64,000 nt of DNA from NCBI GenBank assembly GCA_911728455.2, contig OU452235.1, positions 11,580,634 to 11,644,633 on the forward strand, read 5' to 3'. This stretch comes from Marthasterias glacialis (lineage: Eukaryota > Echinodermata > Asteroidea > Forcipulatida > Asteriidae). Below, in pieces: positions 1-10,227 of the stretch. The stretch's first letter is position 1. Each line of letters opens with the position of its first letter. A program made the translations under genes and the position numbers. The notes under the pieces were generated by a model. It saw only the letters and a list, made by a program, of their open reading frames with translations, had not been told where the DNA came from and searched no databases.

Positions 1-1130
1 ATGAAGATGGTGACCTGACCCTAAATTACTAGAATCTACAGTTGACCATTTTACAACGGTATTACACAAATTTAACCGTACCTCCGCCCGGTATTATTTA
101 TAAGAAACTTTTCTGAACTACTGCAGTCATTTTTGTTATTGAGAATATCATTGTCATACTGAAACCCTGACAACAAACGTTCTCATAAAATGTACCAGGA
201 ATTTTTGTTCTCATTTGAGAAGACATTGTAATGTCTTCACAGTGAATCAGCCAAACATTGACCGTAAGCCACAGCCGGCAATCGGCCATGGTATGCTAGA
301 AACTAGGACCTCCCATATGACAAATACAATGATAAACAATGGTGGCAGCCTATCGATCTCTTGTAATCCTCGTTTGTACAACAAAAGGACAAAGGTGTGG
401 AACCAGGCATGTGACAATAACACCCCCTTCGCCCCCCCCCCCCCCCCCGAAAAAAAAGAAATTTGGAGTATGAATCCAGTACCATTTGTCCCTCTTTTTA
501 CAAGGGAAAACAAAGTGTAGCAGGGTGACTGAGTGCATGACTGTGCATGCTACACAATGTAATGTCCAGGTGTAGTTATACACCAACCGACATCACCTAC
601 CCAACCAAAATAGGACGGTCCAAAACGTACAAACGTCCACAATAATTCAGTTTGGAATTTGTTTTGCATACATTAATTAGACGTCATCCACTGTCAAGTG
701 CTTAAAATAGATATAAAACGTGCCCTTTTCATGTTTAAAAACCTTCATTTGAGTCATTGTTTGGGACTTTTTCTGATTTCTGCCACCATGAAACGTCAGA
801 TTGCTTTTATTCTGCATGTGGTTATAAACTAGATAGGTAGTGTGAATACTCACAAGCAAGGACTGACCAATGATGCCTCCACGGTGTGTTCTATAGGGGT
901 CAGAACAAGAGGTCAGAGGCAAAAATGCAAAACATTAACCCCTCTAAAAAAATTTGGTGAGAATGTGGGAGGTTACAAATGGTATCTGAATTTGTTTAAA
1001 GCTGTATATTATGTTGTGAACACGAGCGTAAATTTATTTTCAGACAAACCCCATGTATTTGTCTGAGAAATATATGGTGATGACATCTAATGAAAGACTG
1101 AATGCTTTGAGTAGTATTGATTGATTAAGT
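1..1130. repeat. Copy 1 of the A/D-type receptor 3' flank
   Basis: No gene seen. This stretch matches the sequence after receptor A (about 3530-4270) and after receptor D (about 14615-16390), including the shared block that begins GACCCTAAAT and the block around 210-400. In both other places it directly follows a receptor stop codon by a few hundred bases. It carries a C-run with A-run at about 429-458. The simplest reading is that it is the downstream flank of another receptor gene that ends just left of the window. Confidence 0.75.
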
Positions 1131-2229
1131 TGGGTTAACCGCTTTGTGACTGGTTTCTGGTCGTCTTATTTCACACATTCCATGTTCTTAAAATCATATT
1201 TGGATAAAAAAACAAACAAACAAACAGGAATTATTTTGAACAGAAGACAACTTTAGAAAAGAAGGGAGAAACCCTTTATCCTGTTGGGCAGTGTAACGAA
1301 TGTTAATGTACATGTATGTATACCAATCGTTTACATTGCACTTCTGGCTCCAAAATGTCATCACTTGTATGTTAAATACATCCTGTTGCTTACCAATGTT
1401 TCAACCAACTACATCCTTCATGGAAGGAGAGAATTATTTTATTGTAATAAAGCTTTTAAAACATTTTCACTTTAAACATCTTCCATATCTAGGGCCTGTC
1501 ACTTTCAAGTTCAAAATATAGAACAATCTGTACAATGATACATAAAATGTGTACAATACACTTTGATTTGACATCAGAAGTATTATTAAAAAGCAGAGTT
1601 CTCTGGAAAAATTGTTATGGTCAATTCCAGTCTACCCAATAACCAATAACCTTTTATTCTATTAACATCTAGAACGCTGCTTTTTTTTTTTTTGCTTAAA
1701 AAGAGGAAGTTTGAATTTGCTCTGAACTTTTAGTTGCCTAACCAAGCTTTAAAACCATCCAATAAAACTATTAACAGTTAGATGCTGCTTCTTGAAAACA
1801 TGTATAATTTTGTCGTATATTGTGTTTCTTGTAAACGTAAGAATTAGACATGTTAGATTGAGTACTCTTTTTATAAGCCAATTATGTATCACCCATAAGA
1901 GAACAAAGACATTTGCTCCCCTATTCCTCTACGGCCGCGAATTACCTGATATCACATCTCTGCAACTGTCCACCTTCATTCCAAATAACAATCCCTTGAT
2001 ACAGAGATTACAATTAAATTTTCAGGCATCATGGGAGAAGAAGCATGTACAGAGATTTTCTATAGCTTTTTAAAAGCTTTAGAGTTCAATCATGCAACTC
2101 ACGTCTTCCTTTTAACCTTTTCAGTGTGCCATTGTATGATGAAGAAAATAGATATCTTGGCTGAGAAAAAATTAATACATAAAAAGAAGAGTCTCTGCAA
2201 AAATTGGTCAGTTGGTAATTCTTAACAAG
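1131..2229 (+). repeat. Alpha-type 5' flank of receptor A
   Basis: No gene seen. The sequence matches the flank upstream of pseudogene E (about 16380-18096) and, in shortened form, 4230-4435 plus 5611-5948. It includes a short A/T-rich block, a T-run at 1681-1694 and the leader that ends at the receptor start codon. The two intact copies are co-linear apart from a tandem triplication next to E. Confidence 0.75.
2178..2186 (+). promoter_or_regulatory. TATA-like element, alpha-type promoter, receptor A
   Basis: CATAAAAAG lies 52 bases before the receptor A start and is followed by AGAGTCTCTGCAAAAA, which recurs before pseudogene E (18041-18075). Conservation of this short block in both copies supports a core promoter. 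The transcription start is not known. Confidence 0.5.
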
Positions 2230-3288
2230 ATGGAGATATCTACTGTTTCTACACATACATCTCAGCCAATAGATAATTCGGACTATGCTGCATTCTATGT
2301 GAATATCATTATTGGTTCACTAGGACTGATTGGCAATGCATTTGTCTGTCTGGTCATGCTGAGATATCGAAGTGTCTTCAACTCAACAACCAATAAGCTC
2401 ATCATCCATCAATCTATTGTGGATTTTCTGGGCTCTTTTGTGTTCCTACTCAGCCTTTTTCTGGTGGTATCACCGCCAAGTCAAGTACCAGATAACATCT
2501 TTGGCTCGCTGTACTGTAAACTGTGGTGGTCAACATGGCCTCAGTTTAGTATCTACACTGCCTCTACCTACAATCTGGTTGCCATATCTATAGAGCGATA
2601 CTTTGCAATCTGTCAACCAGTCAAACACCGTAACAAGTTCTCAAGCCATCGGCTCAAGAGGATCTTGGCTTTAATCTGGATGTGTGGCTTGGTACCAAAT
2701 CTACATTTAATTCCCATATCATATAAAACCAAAGATGGATGTAACGTCAGCTGGCCAAGCCGTACAGTCCAGGTTGTTGTGGGTATATTTATTTTCAACA
2801 GCATGACGTTCTTCATCCCACTAGTCATCATAATATTTTCTTACATCAAAATCATCCTGGAGCTAATTAAACGCTCTACAGCCAGGGTTGTCGACAACAA
2901 CCAAGATGCAAGCAACATATCGACAAGAGCAAACAAAAACGCAACGCTGACTTTATTTGTAGTGGCAGTATTCTTTGTCATCTGTTGGACACCTGTGAGT
3001 ACCAACTACACATTGTACAATCTGGGACTGACTGATGTCTATGACGACCCCACTCTGAATGCCATCGTGGTGTTGAACCTCTGCATCAATCCATTCATCT
3101 ACTGCTTCACCTATAAACGCTTTCGGAAACAAGCCAAGAAGACGGTGTGTGGTGGACATCACCACCATGTCAACCGTGTGGACGACATTAATGGATCAAC
3201 AAGGCGGGAAGCAAATGCACAACATACTGTACAAGTGAGTGCCATAGCATCAGCTATTAATTTTACAGACAATCCTGCTGAACCCTAA
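2230..3288 (+). CDS. Receptor A: rhodopsin-like (class A) GPCR, single exon
   Basis: The gene encodes a 352-residue seven-transmembrane receptor of the plasma membrane. Family marks visible are GNAFV in TM1, IVD in TM2 (the sodium-site Asp), an ERY motif at the end of TM3, CWTP in TM6 and NPFIY in TM7. The likely disulfide Cys pair is in LYCKLWW and in ECL2 (KDGC). I chose the ATG that starts MEIST because every paralogue keeps it and the reading frame upstream has no other ATG. The position 18 residues before the ERY Arg is Gln, not Asp, which argues against a classical amine receptor. A has the KTKDGC version of ECL2 and tail type 1 (HHHHVNRVDD). Its TM3 start (STWPQFS) and ICL3 differ from all the others. 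The ligand is unknown; peptide-type receptors are the nearest general class (inference). Confidence 0.93.
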   Translation: MEISTVSTHTSQPIDNSDYAAFYVNIIIGSLGLIGNAFVCLVMLRYRSVFNSTTNKLIIHQSIVDFLGSFVFLLSLFLVVSPPSQVPDNIFGSLYCKLWWSTWPQFSIYTASTYNLVAISIERYFAICQPVKHRNKFSSHRLKRILALIWMCGLVPNLHLIPISYKTKDGCNVSWPSRTVQVVVGIFIFNSMTFFIPLVIIIFSYIKIILELIKRSTARVVDNNQDASNISTRANKNATLTLFVVAVFFVICWTPVSTNYTLYNLGLTDVYDDPTLNAIVVLNLCINPFIYCFTYKRFRKQAKKTVCGGHHHHVNRVDDINGSTRREANAQHTVQVSAIASAINFTDNPAEP

Positions 3289-4435
3289 AATGTCAATGTA
3301 GACTTCAATCTTTACATTATTGGTCTCATCTACTACAGTTGTAGATGACTTTATTTGTGGTGGCAATCTTCTTTGAAATCTACTGGCTACCTGTCAGTAG
3401 CAACTATGCATTGCACAACGCCTTGTACAATGCTTTTAAATCTGGGGGTCACAATACATAACAAGGTACTGCATTGGCTTACATTCAGCATTATAATATG
3501 AGTAGATTAGTGAGTGTCTTTTAATCTTTTGACTTTTATCAAGGTCAAATTGACCCTAAATGACTAGAATCTACAGTTGACCATCTCACAATGGTATAAC
3601 AAAATTTAACTGTGCCTCCGCCCAGTATTATTTTTAAGAAACTTTTCGGAACTACTGCAGTAATTTTTGTTGTTGAGAATATCTCTGTCATACTGAAACC
3701 CTGACTAAACAAAGTAAAGACAACAAACGTTCTCATAAAATGTACCAGGAATTTTTGTTCTCTTTTGAGAAGATATTGGAATGTCTTCACAGTGAATCAG
3801 CTAAACTTTGACCGTAAGCCACAGCTGGCAATCGGCCATGGTATGCTGGCATCTAGGACCTCCCATATGACAAATACAATGATAAACAATGGTGGCAGCC
3901 TATTGATCTCTTGTAATCCTCGTTTTTACAACAAAAGGACAAAGGTTTGGAACCGCGTATCAGGGGATTACATATTTTAATTCAATTTCATGATAAATGC
4001 CTGTTGTTCAATATAATAATTTTGTAATTTAACGTCGTGATATAGGCCTGGTGTTTAATATAATAGTAGATTGCAAAAAAGTATTTCTCAAGAAAACAAA
4101 GCAGTCAAACTTATAAAAATAAGCCTACTATAAATTTGAGATTTTGAGACCTCATCTCCACTCAATATCCAACATTCTTAGAACATTGGTGCAAACTTCT
4201 TTCTTGTTTGTCAACAACTAACAAACAACAAATTGATTAAGTTGGGTTAACCGCTTTGTGACTGGTTTCTGGTTGTCTTATTTCACACAACCCCATGTTC
4301 TCAGCATCACATTTCAATAAAAAAAACCAAACAAACAAACAAACTGGAATAATATTGAACAGAAGACAACTTTAGTAAAGAAGGGAAAAACCATCTTGCA
4401 TATCCAGGGGCTATCACTTTCAAGTTGAAAATATA
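3289..4435. repeat. A/D-type 3' flank after receptor A
   Basis: No gene seen. It starts with a decayed block (3340-3440) that resembles TM6-TM7 receptor coding sequence, which is also present after D (14370-14470). It then matches 1-1130. Relative to the D copy it lacks the part corresponding to about 15030-16135. From about 4230 it passes into the alpha-type 5' flank. Confidence 0.7.
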
Positions 4436-5610
4436 GTATACAAGTATTGAGTGGCTCAGAGTGCAATGGGAGGAATATTTTCGCAGGGTAAAATTTGAAC
4501 TTTTCCATTTCACGAGGCGAAGCCGAGTGAAATGGAACAGTCAAAATTTTACCGAGCGATAAAACTCCTCCCATTTTACAAATTAAACCCACTCAATATT
4601 TGTTTTATATAACTGACATAGATCCTTGTCATTGAACCAAAATTTTACCGAGCGATAATATTCCTCCCATTTTACGAATTAAAGCCACTCAAAACAGTAT
4701 TTGTTTTATATAACTGACATATGGCTCCTTGTCATTTAATTTTTTTCACAATAAACACAAAATCAAAATAAATACGGTTCCTCAACCACCCATCACTCTG
4801 AAAATTCTAAAACACCTTCTAAACACGTGGACGACTCCATGTAGACTCAGACGCGCTATTTTCCGTACTTGTCGCGCGCGTGACAACGAATTTATCTTAA
4901 AGCAAACTTGACACGCACAGCTTAGAACAGCATAATACGCAGGGTGTGCTATTATTACAACTTTTTGCACAGGTGCACCTTTGTTTTAGCAGCGGCGCTC
5001 TATCGCTCAAAATCATTGGGAACGAGGATGATCCTAACTGTTGAATAGGAAATACTATTCCCTAGGGCAAATAGGACTTTTTGATCACCGACGCTGATGG
5101 GAATAATAATGAATGTCATGTGATGTAAATTCCACCAATCAAATGACAAGGATCTGTATGCCAGTTATATAAAACAATTTACATAACACCCAAGCAGATC
5201 CTTGTCATTTGATTGGAGGATGGTCGGTCACGTGATAGCAAATAAACGTACCATTGCGCACTACGTCATTCACCGTGCATTTTTCATTCCACTCACCGTG
5301 CATTTTTCGTTCCATCCGATTTGTTCTATTGCACGCTCGCCCGCCCTCCATTGACGAAAGTGACTATTCAATTAAAAATGGCTGAAGCTTATTATACTTT
5401 ACAGTGTTATCCTCCAATCAAATGACAAAGATGTACTTGGATGTTATATAAAACAAATAATGAATGTTTTTCATTCGTGCAATAGTAAGAATATTTTCAT
5501 TCGTTTAACTCAGCTTCGCCTTGTTGAATGGAACATTCCGTCTTTCAACTCATGAAAATATTCTTACCATTGCACTCATAAACATTCATTATTTGTATAT
5601 TATATAGTTA
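4436..5610. mobile_element. Nest of short inverted-repeat (MITE-like) elements
   Basis: This block is absent from the matching flanks at about 1520 and 16770, so it is an insertion. It contains repeated modules with inverted ends around CCAATCAAATGACAAGGATC (5134, 5211, 5414) and two hairpin modules. One hairpin is at 4440-4620, centred on ACGAGGCGAAGCCGAG. The other is at 5455-5605, centred on AGCTTCGCCTTGTTGAAT. Related single copies lie at 40330-40510 and 59895-60195. There is no transposase, so these are non-autonomous. Confidence 0.7.
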
Positions 5611-5948
5611 CATATTGATACATAAAAAAGTAGTCAAATACAATACATTTTGATTTGACATCAGAAGTATTATTGGAATGCAAAGCTCTCTGGAAAATTT
5701 GTTATGGTCGAGTCCCTCTGACCCCATATCTAATAATCTTTTGTTCTATTAACATCTAAAGTGCTGTTGTTGTTGTTGTTGTTTTTTTTTTTTTTTAGGG
5801 GGGAGGGTTAAAAAGAGGATGTTTGAATTCGCTCAACAGTTTTAGTTGCCAAACCAAGCTATTAAACCATCAAATAAAACTATCAATTGTTAGATGCTGC
5901 ATCTTGAAAACATGCCTAAATTGGATAGTTGGTAATTCTTAACAAGAT
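5611..5948 (+). repeat. Shortened alpha-type 5' flank of the receptor remnant
   Basis: The sequence matches parts of 1540-2229 and 16780-18096, in the same order, but with the promoter-proximal section missing: GAAAACATGCCTAA is joined almost directly to the leader TTGGTAATTCTTAACAAGAT. It contains a (TTG)n and T-run at 5763-5798. Confidence 0.65.
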
Positions 5949-6052
5949 AGAGATATCTACAGTTTCTACTTATACATCTTAGCCAATGGATAATTCTGAC
6001 TACGCTGCATTCTATGTGAACAGCATTCTGGCATTATTGGTTCACTAGGACT
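5949..6052 (+). pseudogene. 5' remnant of a GPCR gene
   Basis: About 100 bases match the first 35 codons of the intact receptors, up to TM1. The start codon is ATA instead of ATG. The Gln codon of SQP is TAG, and an insertion near 6030 shifts the frame inside TM1. Homology ends at 6052, where the C/F-type 5' flank begins (CACATCAGGGCAATG). Nothing of TM2 onward remains. It is a dead gene end fused to another receptor's upstream region. Confidence 0.85.
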
Positions 6053-6315
6053 GCACATCAGGGCAATGTAAATGGGTTATACACGCCACAGCAGCTAGTA
6101 ATCTATATAGTGCACTACTGTTCTAAAAACAAAAATAAAAGATCGCATAAAGTCTCAACAGAATTCTTACACAAACCCTTATAGAAAACTGTCCTGTGCA
6201 CTACTAAGATAAATATACATGGAGTGATGCTCTGGTTTTGTGCACATAGCCACAATTAATTAGTTATTTTCAGAGCCAATACATTAAATTTATTTGCTCT
6301 GAAAATAACTTTAAC

Positions 6316-6350
<35 letters not shown>

Positions 6351-6781
6351 CCCAGCTAATTGTGGAGACAAAAAGTGTGGCAAGATTTTCTGGGGCCACC
6401 AAAAGCTGAAGGTGATTTAAATTTCATTTACAACAAAGGCATCGCTTTATAATCTAATTTACAACAAAGGTATCACTTTTTAAACTGATCAGTGTGCTCT
6501 ACTATGACACAGAAATAGAAGGTGTAAAGAATTTTACAGCGGGATTTGAATTTCTGTTTCCTTTGAACAATTGTTTATCAAAGTAAAGTTTTTGTTTTTA
6601 ACAAGTGTCATCAAAGCAATAACCTTGGCAGTTTAATCAGATGACTGTTCCGTGATCCACGAGATATATTGTGCCACACGTTGAGTTCAATCAACATTAT
6701 CCACTTTCTTCTTTTAAAAGACCTTCTGTTATATAAAAAGGGGATACAAGTCGTTCAGCCAGAACTGACTGAAAACTGTAG
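6053..6781 (+). repeat. Beta-type 5' flank of receptor B
   Basis: No gene seen. It matches the flanks before receptor C (about 9255-10190) and F (about 20620-21833), but lacks the MITE present in both of those. It contains an A-run at 6319-6347. The block just before the TATA box (about 6600-6720) is shared with C, D and F. Confidence 0.7.
6730..6737 (+). promoter_or_regulatory. TATA box, beta-type promoter, receptor B
   Basis: TATATAAA is followed by AAGGGGATAC and CAGCCAGAACTGACTGAAAA. The same block precedes D (13165) and F (21779), and a decayed form precedes C. It is conserved and sits 91 bases before the favoured start codon. Confidence 0.65.
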
Positions 6782-6820
6782 ATGTTCAGCAAGACTGAGA
6801 TACTTGACACTCTACACATT

Positions 6821-7879
6821 ATGGAGATGTCTACTGTTTCTACACATATATCTCAGCCAATGGATAATTCTGACTATGCTGCTTTCTATGTGAACATCAT
6901 TATTGGTTCATTAGGACTGATTGGCAATGCATTTGTCTGTCTGGTCATGCTGAGATATCAAAGCGTCTTCAACTCCACAACCAATAAGTTCATCATCCAT
7001 CAATCTATTGTGGATTTTCTGGGCTCTTCTGTGTTCTTATTGAGCCTTTTTCTGGTTGTATCACCACCAAGTCAAGTACCAGATAACACCTTTGGCTTGC
7101 TGTACTGTAAACTGTGGTGGTCAGAGTGGTTGCAGTACAATATCTACACTGTTTCTACCTACAACCTGGTAGCCATATCTATAGAGCGCTACTTTGCAAC
7201 CTGTCAACCAGTCAGACACCGTAACATGTTCTCAAGCCGTCGACTCATGAGGATTATGGCTGCAGCCTGGGTATGCGGCTGGCTTCCGCAGTCTTACCTA
7301 CTCCTCATTATACACAACATCAATGGGGTTTGTGAGGTCCTCTGGCCAAGTCGTACATTCCAGGTTGTTGTGGTATTATTTACATTCTACATCATTGTCA
7401 TCTTCATCCCAATAGGTGTCCTCATATTTTCCTACACAAAAATCATCTTGGTGCTCCGCAAACGTTCTAGAGCCAGGGTTGACGACAACAACCAAGATGC
7501 AAGAAACATGTTGACTAGAGCCAACAAAAACGTTACAATGACCTTATTTGTGGTGGCAATATTCTTTGCCATCTGTTGGACACCAATTAGTACCGGCTAC
7601 ATGCTGTACAACATTGGCCTGAGTGATAACTTTGCCAACGCTACTCTGAATGCCATTGTGGTCTTGAACTTCTGTGTCAATCCATTCATCTATTGCTTCA
7701 CCTATGATCGCTTTCAGAAACAAGTCAAGGAGATGGTGTGTGTTGGATGGAGGCACAATGTCAACCGTGTGGACGACATTCATGGATCAACAAGGCAGCA
7801 AACAAATGCACAACAAACTGTACAAGTGAATGCTACAGTATCAGTTATTAGTTCAACAGACGGTCCTTCAAAATCTTAA
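6821..7879 (+). CDS. Receptor B: rhodopsin-like (class A) GPCR, single exon
   Basis: The gene encodes a 352-residue seven-transmembrane receptor, or 365 residues if the in-frame ATG at 6782 is used. I favour 6821 because C, D and F have no ATG at the upstream position and share the MEIS/MEMS start. The family motifs GNAFV, IVD, ERY, CWTP and NPFIY are all present. B has the second form of the TM3-ECL2 segment (EWLQYN, HNINGVCEV), shared with D and E, and tail type 2 (GWRHNVNRVDDIHG), shared with E. The promoter is beta-type. It lies directly after the remnant at 5949-6052 and was probably joined to its present upstream region by recombination. Confidence 0.92.
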   Translation: MEMSTVSTHISQPMDNSDYAAFYVNIIIGSLGLIGNAFVCLVMLRYQSVFNSTTNKFIIHQSIVDFLGSSVFLLSLFLVVSPPSQVPDNTFGLLYCKLWWSEWLQYNIYTVSTYNLVAISIERYFATCQPVRHRNMFSSRRLMRIMAAAWVCGWLPQSYLLLIIHNINGVCEVLWPSRTFQVVVVLFTFYIIVIFIPIGVLIFSYTKIILVLRKRSRARVDDNNQDARNMLTRANKNVTMTLFVVAIFFAICWTPISTGYMLYNIGLSDNFANATLNAIVVLNFCVNPFIYCFTYDRFQKQVKEMVCVGWRHNVNRVDDIHGSTRQQTNAQQTVQVNATVSVISSTDGPSKS

Positions 7880-9100
7880 AAGTTTATTGTAGTTAAGTTG
7901 TGCAGCCTTCTACTATTTTTTCCAACCTAATCTCACACTTGCCTGATGAACAAATTTATACATTACATGTACGTGTAAGTTGAAGTCTTACTCGTAAAAA
8001 TTTGCTTTTAAATTTCAAGTTTCTAGTCATTTAAATTTTAAAAAGTACACCAGAAGAATTTACTTTGCACTGTTTTAATTCACCAGCTCTTTCATTCAAT
8101 CTTTCAGAAACATCCCAAATGACATTGTTTCATTGTAAAAAGACCTTTATTAACATTGTTTACCATTTGGCACTGGATGTTGTGTACACACAAAATATTG
8201 GCCCAGCCAGCAAACAGGCAATGCTTAAACACACCATTGTGTAAAACTGGAATACCTGAACAAAGGTCACCTGGACATTCCACTACTGAACGTGCACAGA
8301 GCACACACATGCTTTATAATGCTTCATTTTACCTGCATAAATTAGGAAACACGGTCTTAAATATTTCACAAATTTTTGACCATTATGCAGGAGTAATCGT
8401 GTAATCCCCAATTCAAGACAAATATTTCTCTGGAGGATTGGCATGATTGGTATTGGTATGAACTTTATAATCAAATTTATTGAAGCATAGCTATGTTTAA
8501 TTTCTTTCAATCAAGATAAGGTACAGCAATGGCCATAATGGAAAAAATATATGAAATGGTATCTCTGGAAATGTAAAATAATTTTCATCATGTTGAATGC
8601 AGAAATATAAATAATTTGAAGTTTAAGAGATTTTTCTTTAATACCATCCCTTGATTCAAATGAGATGTGATTAACTTCACAAGGAAAACATAGCCATAAA
8701 AATGAATTGTTTATACTAATTTTGTAACCTTTACTTGGTATACACAAGAAGCTAATGACACCATTGTAAGAAATATTCCTATCCTAAATGCTGTGTTTTT
8801 AGAAAATTATGTTCAAACTACCTCGTAATTTAATAGCTTGGTCACTTATTCAACCAGAAGGCATTTTGACTTAAACAAAACTGCAAATAAAAACAAAACA
8901 AGTAATCTCTACCAGATTGGGTGATTAGGTGTCAGGAGTGTCATTTATGACAGACATGGTGTATTATAAATGTACACTATTAGCATTATTATTATTTAAT
9001 GGTTTAGACGATTGCACTTTTGTCAACGGAAATGTGAAGGTGATTTTTCTGTAAGTTGAATGTAGACCAATTTGATAAGCCCTTGCGTGTAAACCGTTGA
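7880..9100. repeat. B/E-type 3' flank
   Basis: No gene seen. It is closely matched along its length by 19152-20395 after pseudogene E. Short open frames at about 8156-8404 exist in both copies, but only because the two copies are nearly the same sequence. They show no recognisable domain. Confidence 0.7.
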
Positions 9101-10227
9101 CCAATCAAAACTTAAAACAAAAGCCCATACTGTGAGTCAGACACATTTGAACTCCACTTCACCATTAAACAAGTCTCCTCCATATAGACACATTAGAACT
9201 CCGTTACACCATTAAACAAGTCTCCTCCATATGGATTGCTAAGTGGTGTCTTTTGTGCGAGGCACATCACAGCAATGTCAATAGGTTTACACGCTGCCAA
9301 CAGGAGCCAATTATGGACAATGCATTGATCTAAACTAGAGTGTACTGCTGTTCTAAAAACAAAATAGACAGATCACATAAGGTCTTTTCACACTACGAAA
9401 AAATTTCCATGTTGAACACAGTTCTGACCCGTGTAAGTTTAGCAGACCAGTTCACACTACAACATTTCACTCCGGCAGGGACATGTCTACAGCGCTTAAT
9501 TTGTGTCTAAACCAAGTCTGGGTCGGGAGGTGGGTTGAGGAAATCTGACCCATGTGGAGAAAAACATAAAAGCTGTTTTTGCATTGAGCAGTGTGGAAAC
9601 AGAGCAGAATCGAACTTTGTTGAAAATTCATGTCGGCACAGATCGGAGTTTGATCGAGTGAAAAGGCCTCAACAGAATTCTTTCACGAACCCTTACAGAA
9701 AACCTTCCCATACATTACATATACATAGAGTGGTACTCTGGTTTTGTGCACGTAGCCACAAGTCATTCCCTAATGCACTTGCTCTGAAGATAACATAAAT
9801 TTGTAAAAAAAAAATTAAAAAGCTTTCAAGCTAGCTGTGGAAGCTCATAGAGCGCAAGATTTTCTGTATCAATGTTTAATCTGATTAGTGTGCTCTACTA
9901 CATGTATGACAAAGAAATAGAAGGTGCTAAGATATTCACACCGGGATTTCCATTTCTGTTTCCTTTCAACAATTGTTTATCAAAGTATAAATTATATTGT
10001 GTCGTCAAAGCAATAACCTTGGCAGTTTATTCAGATGACTGTTTCGTGATCCACAAAATAGATTGTGCCCTGCTTTGAATTCATTCAACATTATCCACTT
10101 TCTTCTTTTCTCTTACCATGGTGAAAGACTTTCTCTTATTAAAACAGGGGATACATGTGGTTCATCCAGAACTAACTGAAACCTGTAGATAGTGAGCAAG
10201 ACTGAGATACTTGACACTCTACACATA
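9101..10227 (+). repeat. Beta-type 5' flank of receptor C
   Basis: No gene seen. It matches about 20395-21869 before receptor F. Copies of a short unit around CACCATTAAACAAGTCTCCT occur at about 9160 and 9210, with more copies before F. The TATA region has decayed to TTATTAAAACAGG (about 10136-10148), in contrast to TATATAAAAAGG in B, D and F. Confidence 0.7.
9379..9669. mobile_element. MITE-like element, terminal repeats AAGGTCTTTTCAC
   Basis: The element runs from AAGGTCTTTTCACAC to GTGAAAAGGCCT, an imperfect inverted pair about 290 bases apart with no coding capacity. The matching site before receptor B (about 6145-6156) has no element. The copy before F (from 20742) lacks its right end. 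Confidence 0.7.

Noticed and set aside
247..586. Overlapping open frames with Gly runs around 430-458
   Set aside because: They are produced by the C-run; the same region in the paralogous flanks does not keep any of the frames.
2953..3168. Antisense open frame over TM6-TM7, repeated at 7544, 13977 and 18816
   Set aside because: It mirrors the conserved receptor codons on the other strand, including in the pseudogene; no independent support.
3340..3440. Possible extra receptor gene after A
   Set aside because: Only a decayed piece resembling TM6-TM7 remains, without frame, and the same scrap follows D; treated as part of the flank.
8156..8404. 82-codon frame conserved at 19424-19672
   Set aside because: The conservation reflects recent duplication of the whole 3' flank, not protein selection; changes are not concentrated at third positions.
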